A DNA stretch of 64,000 bases from Amycolatopsis thermoflava N1165 (GTDB taxonomy: Bacteria > Actinomycetota > Actinomycetes > Mycobacteriales > Pseudonocardiaceae): NCBI RefSeq assembly GCF_000473265.1, contig NZ_KI421511.1, positions 8,020,150-8,084,149 of the forward strand, given 5' to 3'. A program made the translations under genes and the position numbers. Numbering within the stretch: the first letter of the stretch is position 1; the number at the start of each line of letters is the position of its first letter. The notes under the pieces were generated by a model. It did not search any database. It was not told the DNA's origin and saw only the letters and a program-made list of their open reading frames with translations. Below are positions 16,336 through 24,550 of the stretch, in pieces.

Positions 16336-18132
16336 TTACTTTTCGTACAGACCTTCGATGAAGGTCGCGTAGTTCTTCGTCACCACGTTGCGCTTGAGCT
16401 TCAGGCTCGGCGTGATCTCGCCGCCCGCCTCGGTGAAGTCGTTGCCCAGGATGACGAACTTCTTGATCGACTCGGCGTGCGAGACCTGCTTGTTCGCCTC
16501 GTCGACCGCGCCCTGCACGGCCGCGACGAGGTCCGGGTCCTGCGCCAGGTCGGCGACCGTGGCGTCGGCCGGCTTGCCGTTCTGCGCCTTCCAGGCCGGG
16601 AAGAACTCCTCGTCGATCGTGACCAGCGCGGCGATGAACGGGCGCTGGTCGCCGACCACCATGGCCTGGGAGATCAGCGGGTGGGCGCGCATGGTGTCCT
16701 CGAGGCCGGACGGGGCGACGTTCTTGCCGCCCGCCGTCACGATGATCTCCTTCTTGCGCCCGGTGATCTTCAGGAAGCCGTCCGAGTCGAGCTCGCCGAG
16801 GTCGCCGGTGTGGAACCAGCCGTCCTCCAGCGCCTCCTTGGTGGCGGTCTCGTTGTTGAAGTACGCGCCGAACACGACGTCGCCCTTGAGCAGGACCTCG
16901 CCGTCGTCGGCGATGCGCACGGAGGTGCCCGCCACCGGGCGGCCCACGGTGCCGACGCGGAACGCGTCCTGGGTGTTCACGTTCGCCGCTGCCGAGGTCT
17001 CGGTCAGGCCGTAGCCCTCGAACACCGGCACCCCGATGCCGCGGAAGAAGTGCGCCAGCCGGGCGCCCAGCGGCGCGCCACCGGAGACCGCGGCGATGCA
17101 GCGGCCGCCGAGCGCGGCCCGCAGCTTGCCGTAGACCAGCTTGTCGAACAGCAGGTGCTGCACCTTCAGGCCCAGCCCGGCGCCGCCGGTGTCCTGCGCC
17201 TCGCTGTAGGACACGGCGACCTGCTCGGCCCGGTCGAAGATCTTGCCCTTGCCCTCGGAGTGCGCCTTCTGCTTCGCGCCGTTGTAGACCTTCTCGAACA
17301 CGCGCGGCACGGCCACCACGAACGTCGGCCGGAAGGTGCCCAGGTCGGCGACCAGGTTCTTGACGTCCGGGGTGTGGCCGAGTGTCACGCGCGCGGTGAC
17401 GGCGGTGACGGCGATCGCGCGGGCCAGCACGTGCGCCAGCGGCAGGAAGCACAGCAGCGAGTTGCCCTGCTCCATCAGCTGCGGGAAGGCGTTGATGTCG
17501 GCGCGGATCTCGGCCAGCAGGTTGCGGTGGGTCAGCTCGACGCCCTTGGGGCGGCCGGTGGTGCCCGAGGTGTAGACGATGGTGGCCAGGTCGCCGGCCT
17601 GAACGATGCGGCGCCGCTCGTGCACGGTGTCGTCGGCCACGTCGGCGCCCAGCGTGGTCAGCTCGTCCACCGCGGGACGCGCCGCCTCGATCTGCCAGGT
17701 GTACTGCAGGGCGGGCAGCCGGTCGCGGACCTCGTCGACGGCGGCCAGGTGCTCGCTCGTCTCCACGAAGACGCCCTTGGCGCCGGAGTCGGACAGGATC
17801 CAGGCGACCTGCTCGGGCGAGGAGGTGTCGTAGATCGGCACGGTGACGGCGCCCGCGGCCCAGATGGCGAAGTCGATCAGCGTCCACTCGTACCGTGTCT
17901 TGGACATCAGGCCGACCCGGTCGCCCCGCTCGATCCCGGCCTCGACCAGGCCCTTCGCGACGCCGATGACCTGCGCGGCGAACTCACGGGCCGTGACGTC
18001 CAGCCACGAGCCGTCCACCTGGCGCCGGAAGCTGATCGCGTCGGGGAACCGCTCGGCGTTCGCCCACACGATGTCGGCGAGGTTCTCGTCATCGGCAACC
18101 GGCTGCACTGCCGGGGCGCTGTACTCGCGCAC
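16336..18132 (-). CDS. fadD15: long-chain fatty-acid--CoA ligase, FadD15-like
   Basis: A 598-residue AMP-forming acyl-CoA synthetase. Motifs seen: P-loop TIVYTSGTTGRPKG, GYGLTETSAAANV, GDLGELDSDGFLKITGR and the terminal lysine motif in ITPSLKLKRN. Length and domain order fit the long-chain ligases of mycobacteria. GTG 18132 is preceded by GGAGG. It likely activates fatty acids in the cytoplasm. The neighbours on the other side (SRPBCC, ArsA-like ATPase, small partner) match those beside Rv2187. A possible regulatory inverted repeat lies upstream at 18158-18171. Confidence 0.88.
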   Translation of the reverse strand: MREYSAPAVQPVADDENLADIVWANAERFPDAISFRRQVDGSWLDVTAREFAAQVIGVAKGLVEAGIERGDRVGLMSKTRYEWTLIDFAIWAAGAVTVPIYDTSSPEQVAWILSDSGAKGVFVETSEHLAAVDEVRDRLPALQYTWQIEAARPAVDELTTLGADVADDTVHERRRIVQAGDLATIVYTSGTTGRPKGVELTHRNLLAEIRADINAFPQLMEQGNSLLCFLPLAHVLARAIAVTAVTARVTLGHTPDVKNLVADLGTFRPTFVVAVPRVFEKVYNGAKQKAHSEGKGKIFDRAEQVAVSYSEAQDTGGAGLGLKVQHLLFDKLVYGKLRAALGGRCIAAVSGGAPLGARLAHFFRGIGVPVFEGYGLTETSAAANVNTQDAFRVGTVGRPVAGTSVRIADDGEVLLKGDVVFGAYFNNETATKEALEDGWFHTGDLGELDSDGFLKITGRKKEIIVTAGGKNVAPSGLEDTMRAHPLISQAMVVGDQRPFIAALVTIDEEFFPAWKAQNGKPADATVADLAQDPDLVAAVQGAVDEANKQVSHAESIKKFVILGNDFTEAGGEITPSLKLKRNVVTKNYATFIEGLYEK

Positions 18133-18157
18133 GGTGGACCTCCGTGGTTCAAGGGTG

Positions 18158-18171
18158 TTACTCGCCAGTCA
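18158..18171. promoter_or_regulatory. possible TetR-type operator upstream of the fadD15-like gene
   Basis: TTACTCGCCAGTCA is an imperfect inverted repeat (TTACT-N4-AGTcA) about 26 bases upstream of the ligase start and within the divergent promoter region shared with the gene at 18246. Its form resembles operators of acyl-CoA-responsive TetR regulators, but one arm has a mismatch and no regulator is adjacent. Confidence 0.3.
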
Positions 18172-18245
18172 CAACTTAGCGTCGGTGACACCTTACGACC
18201 AAGGGGTCGGACCGCCGGTAACACGGGCATGACATTCTGCTGGGC

Positions 18246-18647
18246 GTGAGCACGCTCAACGGTGCGCCGCCCAGCATCGACATCGTCGACGAGACCTTCA
18301 TCGCGGTGCCGCCCGGCACCGTGGCGGCGGTGTTCGCCGACCCGGCCGCGTGGCGGCGGTACTGGCCCGACCTGGTGCTCGAGGTCTACACCGACCGCGG
18401 CGAGGAGGGCCTGCGCTGGACCGTCCGTGGCGCGCTGGTCGGCACGATGGAGGTCTGGCTCGAACGCACGCTGGACGGCACGCTGCTGCATTACTTCCTG
18501 CGCGCGAGCCCGGCCGGGGAAATGAGCCCCCGGCAGCTCCGGCGCGAGTTCGACCGCCGGGCGCGCGCGGCCAAGGCCGTGGCGCTGGGCCTGAAGGAGG
18601 TCCTGGAGGACGGGCGTGAGCCCGGGATTCCTCCACGGAGCATTTGA
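18246..18647 (+). CDS. SRPBCC (polyketide cyclase/START-like) protein
   Basis: A 133-residue protein matching the START/SRPBCC fold: beta start IDIVDETFIAVPPGTV, helix AAVFADPAAWRRYWPDL and a long C-terminal helix. It probably binds a hydrophobic ligand; no catalytic residues can be named. It is divergent from the fadD15-like ligase and corresponds by position to Rv2186c. GTG 18246 is the only reasonable start. A 150-bp repeat element begins eight bases after its stop codon. Confidence 0.65.
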   Translation: MSTLNGAPPSIDIVDETFIAVPPGTVAAVFADPAAWRRYWPDLVLEVYTDRGEEGLRWTVRGALVGTMEVWLERTLDGTLLHYFLRASPAGEMSPRQLRREFDRRARAAKAVALGLKEVLEDGREPGIPPRSI

Positions 18648-18654
18648 CCCCGCT

Positions 18655-18798
18655 GTCAGCTTGCGCCGCCGCGGGTTCTCAGGCGGCTCCTCGCGAGGAC
18701 AGCGCCGACGTGGTGAACCGGCGTTCATGAGGAGGCGATCCCACAGCGAGGGGCCGTCTGAGGTTCCGCTACCGGCACCGGCACGCAGGTCCTGCTGG
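18655..18798 (+). repeat. ~145-bp intergenic repeat element, uninterrupted copy
   Basis: This stretch is matched along its whole length, in reverse complement, by 59650-59940. The best-conserved block is TTCATGAGGAGGCGATCCCA (18725 onward), followed by CAGC.AGGGGCCG; others are GAGGACAGCGCCGAC and GCGCCGCCGCGGGTT. Here the element is contiguous, whereas at 59.7 kb it is split by three small insertions. Both copies begin shortly after a stop codon and have the same orientation relative to that gene. It could encode a short peptide beginning MRRRSHSEGP, but a 3' RNA element is equally possible. Confidence 0.8.
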
Positions 18799-18821
18799 AA
18801 TTTTCCGTAAACTAGGTCATC

Positions 18822-19612
18822 ATGCGCGTTCATGTCGTGTCGGACGTCCACGGGAACACGGAAGCCCTGGCCAGGGCCGGTGACGGGGCGGACGCGCTGA
18901 TCGTCCTCGGGGACCTGCTCGACTTCGTCGACTACCACCAGCACGACCAGGGCATCCTCGGCACGCTGTCGGTCCGGAGAAGGTCGCCACCTTCGCCCGG
19001 CTGCGCCGCGAGGGCACCCGCGAGGAGTCGATCGCCTTCTCGAAGTCCCTGTGGTCGAGCCTGGACGACCCGGCCGCCGCCGTCGAGGAGGCCGTGCGCG
19101 AGCAGTACGCGGCGATGTTCGCGGCGATGACCGCGCCGACCTACGCGATCGCGGGCAACGTCGACTCGCCGGACCTGTGGCCCGAGTTCGCCGGGGACGA
19201 CGTGCGGTTGGTCGAGGGTGAGGTCGTCGAGATCGGCGGCCTGCGGTTCGGCTTCGCGGGCGGCGTGGTGCTGCCGGCCGGGGCCACGATCCGCCGGTCC
19301 AACCCGGTGTGGCGGCCCTACCTGCGCACGCAGGAGGAGTTCGACGAGGCGGTGGGCAAGCTCACCGACATCGACGTGCTGTGCACCCACCAGCCGCCCG
19401 CGCTGCCGGAGCTGACCTACGACGTGGTCGCCCGGCGGCACGAGCTGGGCTCGTCGGCCCTGCGCGGCCTGGTCTACGCGGAGCAGCCGCGGTGGTCGCT
19501 GTTCGGCCACGTGCACCAGCCGCTGTCGGCCCGGCTGCGGGTGGGCCGCACCGAGTGCCGCAACGTCGGCCACTTCAAGGTCACCGGGCGCCCGTACGTC
19601 CTGCGGTGGTGA
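18822..19612 (+). pseudogene. metallophosphoesterase, interrupted by a -1 frameshift
   Basis: The first 49 codons encode a calcineurin-like phosphoesterase N terminus (VHVVSDVHGNTEAL, VLGDLLDF). Near 18969 the frame breaks, and the rest continues in another frame (GPEKVATFARLRREG, then GNVDSP, CTHQPP and the metal-binding FGHVH). Inserting one T in CTGTCGGTCC, to give CTGTTCGGTCC, restores a single 264-residue protein reading GTLFGPEKV. All metal-site motifs are otherwise intact and decay is not visible, so this is either a very recent mutation or a sequencing error. A TAAACT -10 element (18808-18813) eight bases before ATG suggests a leaderless mRNA. Confidence 0.8.
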
Positions 19613-19639
19613 CGCGGGCCAGGCGGTAACCTCTCCGCC

Positions 19640-20080
19640 ATGGCCGACCAGTCCACGCAGTCCATCGAGGTCGACGCGCCGCCGGAGAAGGTCATGGCGG
19701 TGATCGCGGACTTCGCGTCGTACCCGGAATGGGCCAAGCAGGTCCGGGAGACCGAGGTGCTCGCGACCGACGACGCGGGCCGTCCCAAGCAGGTCAAGCT
19801 GACCCTGGACGCCGGCCCGATCAAGGACGTCTACACGCTGGAGTACGACTGGGCCGCCGACGGCCGGTCGGTCAGCTGGCACCTGGTGCGCGGGCAGATG
19901 CAGAAGGCGCAGGACGGCCGCTACGAGCTGGAGGCGGTCGGGAACCGCACGCGGGTCACCTACACGCTGTCGGTCGAGCTGGTGCTGCCGATGATCGGGC
20001 TGCTGCGCCGCAAGGCGGAGAAGATGGTCATGGACACCGCGCTCAAGGAGCTCAAGCGCCGCGTGGAGGACCTCGCCTGA
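19640..20080 (+). CDS. SRPBCC family protein (TB16.3/Rv2185c-like)
   Basis: A 146-residue START-like protein with the cyclase/dehydrase pattern: SIEVDAPPEKVMAVIADFASYPEWAKQV at the N terminus and a C-terminal helix KMVMDTALKELKRRVEDL. The family is thought to bind lipid or polyketide ligands. It precedes the ArsA-like ATPase by 14 bases and probably shares its transcript, the same order as Rv2185c-Rv2184c. The actual ligand is unknown. Confidence 0.8.
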   Translation: MADQSTQSIEVDAPPEKVMAVIADFASYPEWAKQVRETEVLATDDAGRPKQVKLTLDAGPIKDVYTLEYDWAADGRSVSWHLVRGQMQKAQDGRYELEAVGNRTRVTYTLSVELVLPMIGLLRRKAEKMVMDTALKELKRRVEDLA

Positions 20081-20094
20081 GGGCGGGACGGCCC

Positions 20095-21237
20095 ATGACC
20101 CGGCTGCTGCTGTTCACCGGCAAGGGAGGCGTCGGCAAGACGACGCTCGCCGCGGCGACGGCGGCGGGCCTGGCCGCCCGCGGGTACAAGACGCTGGTCG
20201 TGTCCACCGATCCGGCGCACTCGCTGGCGGACGCGTTCGGCAAGCGGCTCGGCCGCGAACCGTCCGACGTGGACACCCGGCTGCACGGCGCGCAGGTCGA
20301 CTCGCGCGGCCTCGTCGACGACATCTGGCAGGACCTGCGCGGCAGGCTGAAGGGCGCGCTCGCGGGCGCCGGGGTGGACGCGCTGGACGCCGAGGAGCTG
20401 AGCGTCCTGCCCGGCGTGGACGAGCTGCTCGCGCTCACCGAGGTGCAGCGGCTGGCCGAGGCCGGCCGGTGGGACGTGGTGGTGGTCGACTGCGGGCCGA
20501 CCGCGGAAACGCTGCGGCTGCTCGCGCTTCCCGAGGCCGTGGCCGGGTACCTGGACAAGGTGTTCGGCTGGCAGCTCACGCTCACCGGCTCCCGTGGCCT
20601 GGCCCGGTCGGTGCGCGACCTCGCGGCGCACGTCTCGGCGCTGCGCGACCTGCTGACCGATCCGGCCGTCACCACGGTGCGGCTGGTGCTGACGCCGGAC
20701 CGGGTCGTGGTCGCCGAGGCGCGCCGCACGCTGAGCTCACTGGCGCTGCGCGGGATCAGGGTCGACGGGCTGATCGTGAACCGCCTGATGCCCGCGCCCG
20801 GCGTGTGGCGCGGGGCGGCGGCGAACTGGATGCGCACCCGCCGCCGCCAGCAGGACGAGGTGCTGAGCGAGCTGACCTGGGAGCTGGCCAGGGTGGAGCA
20901 CCGCGCCGCCGAGCCGGTCGGGCTGCCCGCGCTGCGGGAGATCGCCACCGAGCTGTACGGCGAGCGGGATCCGCTGGAGGGCAAGGGGTCCACCTCCGCG
21001 CCCCTGCTGCATGTGACCGAAGTGGACGGTGGGTACCGGCTGCGGCTGGCGCTGCCGCTGGACCGCGGGGCCGAGCTGGACCTGGCGCGCGTGGACGATG
21101 ACCTGGCCGTCACGGTCGACGGGTTCCGCCGCCTGGTGGCGCTGCCGGAGTCGTTGCGCCCGTGCCGGATCACCGGCGCCGAGTCCGATGCGGACGGTCT
21201 CGTCGTCTCGCTCACCAAGCCGGGGGAGGACCGATGA
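20095..21237 (+). CDS. ArsA/Get3-type ATPase (Rv2184c-like)
   Basis: A 380-residue SIMIBI-class ATPase. The deviant Walker A GKGGVGKTT is at residues 8-16, followed by VVSTDPAHSLADAF (switch I) and VVVVDCGPTAETLRLL (switch II). The cysteines and His residues used by arsenite ATPases are not evident, so a Get3-like chaperone or unknown function is more likely than arsenic export. The C-terminal 90 residues form a beta-rich extension common in actinobacterial members. ATG 20095 follows the SRPBCC gene closely, and its stop overlaps the next start. Confidence 0.8.
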   Translation: MTRLLLFTGKGGVGKTTLAAATAAGLAARGYKTLVVSTDPAHSLADAFGKRLGREPSDVDTRLHGAQVDSRGLVDDIWQDLRGRLKGALAGAGVDALDAEELSVLPGVDELLALTEVQRLAEAGRWDVVVVDCGPTAETLRLLALPEAVAGYLDKVFGWQLTLTGSRGLARSVRDLAAHVSALRDLLTDPAVTTVRLVLTPDRVVVAEARRTLSSLALRGIRVDGLIVNRLMPAPGVWRGAAANWMRTRRRQQDEVLSELTWELARVEHRAAEPVGLPALREIATELYGERDPLEGKGSTSAPLLHVTEVDGGYRLRLALPLDRGAELDLARVDDDLAVTVDGFRRLVALPESLRPCRITGAESDADGLVVSLTKPGEDR

Positions 21238-21614
21238 CGACCGAAGGCGTGAGCGCGGCGAGCCTGGCCGAGGAGATCCGGCTGCTCGTCGAGATGGTCG
21301 TCGAACGCGCGGCGCCCTGGCTGGACGGCGTGGTCGCCGCCGGGCACGGCACGGCCGCGAAGCCCGAGGACGGCGGCGACTGCGGCTGGTGCCCGCTGTG
21401 CGCCGTGGTCGCCGTGGTGCGCGGCGAGAAGCCCGAGTTCGTCGCCCGCGTCCTGGAGCAGGCGGCGCAGATCATCGCGTTGCTGCGGGCCGTGCTGGCC
21501 GACCGGTGGGAGCCGCAGGAGGGCGTGCACATGCCCGGGTTCCAGCCGCCGCCGCGGCCGCAGCCGGACTCCGGCCGGGTGCAGCGCATCCCGGTGCAGT
21601 GGCGGGAGGGCTAG
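21234..21614 (+). CDS. conserved actinobacterial protein (Rv2183c-like)
   Basis: A 126-residue protein of unknown function, coupled by ATGA to the ArsA-like ATPase and by TAGTG to the ROK kinase. A mostly helical N-terminal part contains a CGWCPLC motif (about residues 50-56), a possible metal or disulfide site, and the C terminus is rich in proline and arginine. Position and size match Rv2183c. Its constant proximity to the ATPase hints that they work together, but no function is established from the sequence. Confidence 0.75.
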   Translation: MTTEGVSAASLAEEIRLLVEMVVERAAPWLDGVVAAGHGTAAKPEDGGDCGWCPLCAVVAVVRGEKPEFVARVLEQAAQIIALLRAVLADRWEPQEGVHMPGFQPPPRPQPDSGRVQRIPVQWREG

Positions 21615-22564
21615 TGCACGCGATCGGCCTGGACGTCGGTGGCACGAGCGTCCGTGCCGGTGTGGTGGACGAGCACGGCTCGATCCTGGACACCGCGCGG
21701 GCGGGCACGCCGGCCGCCGAGGACGCGCTCGAAGACGCCATCACCGGGGTGATCGACGAGCTGCGCAACCGGCACGACGACGTCGCCGGGGTGGGCCTGG
21801 CGGTCGCCGGGTTCGTCGCCAACGACCGGCGCACCGTGATGTTCGCGCCGCACCTGGCCTGGCGGCACGCGCCGGTGGCGGACCGCATCGCCAAGCGCGT
21901 CGGCCTGCCGGTGACGCTGGAGCACGACGCGAACGCCGCCGCGGTCGGCGAGCACCGCTTCGGCGCCGCGCGCGGGGCCGGGGTCGCGGCGCTGGTCGCG
22001 ATCGGCACCGGGATCGGGGCGGGGCTGCTGCTGGACGGTGAGCTGTACCGGGGCGCGAACGGGGTCGCGCCGGAGCTCGGGCATCTGACGGTGGTGCCGG
22101 ACGGGCGGGCGTGCCCGTGCGGCAAGTACGGCTGCTGGGAGCGCTACTGCAGTGGCACGGCGCTGGCCGCGACCGCGATCGAGCTGCTGGCCAGGTACCC
22201 GGGTACGGCCACGGTCCTGTCCAGGGACATCGGGCTGGACCCCGGCGCGCTGACCGGTCGCCGGGTGGCCGGGGCGGCGCGCGACGGCGACCCGATCGCG
22301 CAGCGGGCGGTGGCCGAGCTGGCGAAGTGGCTCGGCGAGGGGCTGGCGCTGGTCGCGGACGTGTTCGACCCGGAGATCGTGGTGATCGCGGGCGGCGTGT
22401 CGGAGTCGGCGCCGCTGTTCCTCGACGAGGCCCGCGAGCACTATGCGGCCGCGATCACCGGCGGCAGGCACCGGCCGCTCGCGCGCATCCGCACCGCGCA
22501 GCTGGGCGACGACGCCGCGCTGGTGGGGGCCGCCGCGCTGGCGCTCGAAGCCACGGCGGTATGA
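21614..22564 (+). CDS. ROK family glucokinase
   Basis: A 316-residue ROK sugar kinase. The N-terminal phosphate loop is LDVGGTSVRAGVV, the catalytic Asp is in EHDANAAAVGE, the sugar-site glutamate lies in ELGHL, and the structural zinc motif is CPCGKYGCWERYCSG, all intact. Actinobacterial members of this build phosphorylate glucose with ATP. GTG 21614 overlaps the preceding TAG. In mycobacteria the neighbouring genes are similar but the kinase is elsewhere, so its presence here is a lineage feature. Confidence 0.88.
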   Translation: MHAIGLDVGGTSVRAGVVDEHGSILDTARAGTPAAEDALEDAITGVIDELRNRHDDVAGVGLAVAGFVANDRRTVMFAPHLAWRHAPVADRIAKRVGLPVTLEHDANAAAVGEHRFGAARGAGVAALVAIGTGIGAGLLLDGELYRGANGVAPELGHLTVVPDGRACPCGKYGCWERYCSGTALAATAIELLARYPGTATVLSRDIGLDPGALTGRRVAGAARDGDPIAQRAVAELAKWLGEGLALVADVFDPEIVVIAGGVSESAPLFLDEAREHYAAAITGGRHRPLARIRTAQLGDDAALVGAAALALEATAV

Positions 22565-22576
22565 CAAGCTGGAACG

Positions 22577-23446
22577 ATGACCCCTGATGACGGCGACGGC
22601 TTCGTGTACTGCGAGCGCGGCCACCGGCATTGGGGCCTCTTCGGCGCCGCGGGCCTGCTGCTGACCGATCCCGAGCGGGGTGTGCTGCTGCAGCACCGGG
22701 CCTGGTGGACGCACCACGGCGAGACGTGGGCGCTGCCCGGCGGCGCGCGCCGCGGGCACGAGTCCGCGCGGGAGGCCGCGACGCGTGAGGCGGAGGAGGA
22801 GGCCGCGGTGCCGTCCGCCGCGGTGCGGCCCACCGCGGAGTCGGTGGTCGACCACGGCGGCTGGAGCTACACGACGGTCCTGGCGAACACCCGGCACCCG
22901 GTGCGGGAGCGGGTGGTCAACGAGGAGAGCGCCGAGCTGCGGTGGGTGCCGCCGGACGAGGTCGGCTCGTTCCCGCTGCACGCCGACTTCGCGGCGGCCT
23001 GGCCGGCGCTGCACGCCCAGCTCGGTCGGGAGCTGGTGCTGGTCGTCGACGCGGCCAACGTGGTCGGCTCCCGGCCGGACGGCTGGTGGCGGGACCGGGC
23101 CGGGGCGGCGGAGCGGCTGCGGGACCGGTTGTCCGGGCTGGCGCGCGACGGGGTGCGCAGCGCGGACGTCGGGCTCGGCGGGGCGGACTGGTCGTGGTGG
23201 CCGCGGGTGCAGATGGTGGTCGAAGGCCAGGCGCGGGACGTGCCCCCGGCCGACGAGGTCGAGGTGATCGCCGCGGTCCGCGACGGCGACTCCCAGATCG
23301 TGGAAAGCGTCCGCAAAACGCGCGACGCCCGCCCCGACGACCACGTGGTGGTGGTGACGGCCGACCGCGAGCTGCGAGCACGGGTGACGGCGGAGGGCGC
23401 GCGCGTCCTGGGGCCGGCGACGCTGCTGAACCTGGTGGACGGCTAG
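22577..23446 (+). CDS. Nudix hydrolase fused to a NYN/PIN-like domain
   Basis: A 289-residue fusion. Residues about 20-145 are a Nudix domain with the box GGARRGHESAREAATREAEE (G-x5-E-x7-REUxEE type; the last glutamates continue EEA). Residues about 150-289 resemble an NYN/YacP-like nuclease fold, opening with VLVVDAANVVGSRPDGWW and containing VVVVTADRELRARV, which supplies the acidic residues expected of a PIN-like metal site. This suggests coupled hydrolysis of a nucleotide derivative and an RNA end, but the substrate is unknown. It follows the ROK kinase by 12 bases. Confidence 0.75.
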   Translation: MTPDDGDGFVYCERGHRHWGLFGAAGLLLTDPERGVLLQHRAWWTHHGETWALPGGARRGHESAREAATREAEEEAAVPSAAVRPTAESVVDHGGWSYTTVLANTRHPVRERVVNEESAELRWVPPDEVGSFPLHADFAAAWPALHAQLGRELVLVVDAANVVGSRPDGWWRDRAGAAERLRDRLSGLARDGVRSADVGLGGADWSWWPRVQMVVEGQARDVPPADEVEVIAAVRDGDSQIVESVRKTRDARPDDHVVVVTADRELRARVTAEGARVLGPATLLNLVDG

Positions 23447-23472
23447 AACCGGCCTGAACCGGGGCCGGGTTC
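23447..23472 (+). terminator. hairpin after the Nudix-NYN gene
   Basis: GAACCGGCC and GGCCGGGTTC pair with one bulged base immediately after the stop codon. There is no T tract, so it is a plausible but weak intrinsic terminator. Confidence 0.4.
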
Positions 23473-23491
23473 ATGCCTCGCCAGAAATAAG

Positions 23492-23505
23492 ACCGATCGA
23501 TCGGT
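23492..23505. promoter_or_regulatory. palindromic operator of the adjacent TetR gene
   Basis: ACCGATCGATCGGT is a perfect 14-bp palindrome 22 bases ahead of the TetR start codon, just upstream of a -10-like TAGTGT (23510-23515). An autorepressor site is the natural reading: TetR-family genes commonly carry a perfect palindrome at their own promoter. Confidence 0.65.
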
Positions 23506-23526
23506 TTTGTAGTGTACGGTCGATCC

Positions 23527-24159
23527 ATGCACAGTGATCGGCGGCGGGAGCGGGGTCAGCGCACGCGGGAGACGGTGCTCGACGCGGCGGTGGCGCTGGC
23601 GTCGGTGCACGGGCTGGAAGGTCTCACGTTCGGGCGGCTCGCCGAGCACCTCGGCATCAGCAAGTCCGGACTGTTCGCGCACTGGAAGGACAAGGAACAC
23701 CTGCAGCTGGACGCCATCGACCAGGCACGAAGGCAGTGGACCGACCGCGTCATGGCGCCCGCCCTGCGCACGCCACCCGGCATCCGGCGGGTGTTCGCGC
23801 TGCACGAGGCGCGGATGGCCTTCTACGCCGGCGGTGTGCTGCCCGGCGGGTGCTTCTTCCTCGCCGCGCAAACGGAATTCGACGACCGGCCCGGCGCCGT
23901 CCAGGCCAAAACAGCGCAGGCGCTGCACGACTGGCTCGCCTTCATCCGCTCGCTCGTCGACGAGGCGATCGCCCTGGGCGAGCTGACCGAGGACGCCGAC
24001 CCGGACCAGCTTGCCTACGAGATCGACGCGCTCGGTGAGTCGGCCGTGATCCACTCGCGCCTCGTCGGGCACGAGATCACCTACGCCCGCGCCCGCCGCG
24101 CCGTCCTGGCGCGGCTGCGGACCCTCGCCACCGATCCCGCCATCCTGCCGGAGGACTGA
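23527..24159 (+). CDS. TetR family transcriptional regulator
   Basis: A 210-residue TetR repressor. The helix-turn-helix is at about residues 30-52 (LTFGRLAEHLGISKSGLFAHW) and the C-terminal domain resembles the YxaF/LmrA-like subgroup (GGCFFLAAQTEFDDRPG). ATG 23527 is preferred over GTG 23512, because the latter would start within the promoter; the -10-to-ATG spacing suggests a leaderless mRNA. A perfect palindrome upstream is its likely operator. The next gene follows after three bases and is the probable target. Confidence 0.85.
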   Translation: MHSDRRRERGQRTRETVLDAAVALASVHGLEGLTFGRLAEHLGISKSGLFAHWKDKEHLQLDAIDQARRQWTDRVMAPALRTPPGIRRVFALHEARMAFYAGGVLPGGCFFLAAQTEFDDRPGAVQAKTAQALHDWLAFIRSLVDEAIALGELTEDADPDQLAYEIDALGESAVIHSRLVGHEITYARARRAVLARLRTLATDPAILPED

Positions 24160-24162
24160 ACC

Positions 24163-24546
24163 ATGCTGCGCACCTCGTGGACACCCGGACCCGCCGCCGC
24201 GAGCGGGCCCGTGCTCGTCAGCGTCACCGACTTCACCTCCGATCGGTTGCGCGACCTGCCGGGGATCTACCGCGCGGGCAGGCAGCTGTCCCGCCTGTGG
24301 CCGACCCTCGACGGCGCGGTCGGGCACTGGCTCTGGGTCGAACCGTCGAGGCGCAGAACCGGCTCGGTCTCCCTGTGGCGCGGCGAGGACGCGATGCACG
24401 GCTTCGTCGGCCTCCCCGTGCACCGGCAGATCATGCGGACCTACCGCGGGCGCGGCCGGATTCGCTCCACCACGTGGACCGCGACCGATCCGGACCCGCG
24501 CGAGGTGTGGCGCCGGGCGTCGGAGTTCCTCCGCCTGCCCCGATGA
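24163..24546 (+). CDS. small protein of unknown function, TetR partner
   Basis: A 127-residue protein not assigned to a named family. VLVSVTDFTSDRLRDLPGIY and the repeated beta segments (GHWLWVEPS, GSVSLWRGEDAM, RGRIRSTTWTA) suggest a dimeric alpha/beta-barrel fold as in ABM-type monooxygenases or CrtA-like proteins. It lies three bases after the TetR gene and should be co-transcribed with it. It converges on mftR with a four-base gap. Confidence 0.6.
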   Translation: MLRTSWTPGPAAASGPVLVSVTDFTSDRLRDLPGIYRAGRQLSRLWPTLDGAVGHWLWVEPSRRRTGSVSLWRGEDAMHGFVGLPVHRQIMRTYRGRGRIRSTTWTATDPDPREVWRRASEFLRLPR

Positions 24547-24550
24547 CCGC

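Noticed and set aside
20095..21237. Arsenite-export ATPase
   Set aside because: The ArsA metal-binding cysteines are not evident and no arsB or arsR genes are nearby; a Get3-like or unknown role fits better.
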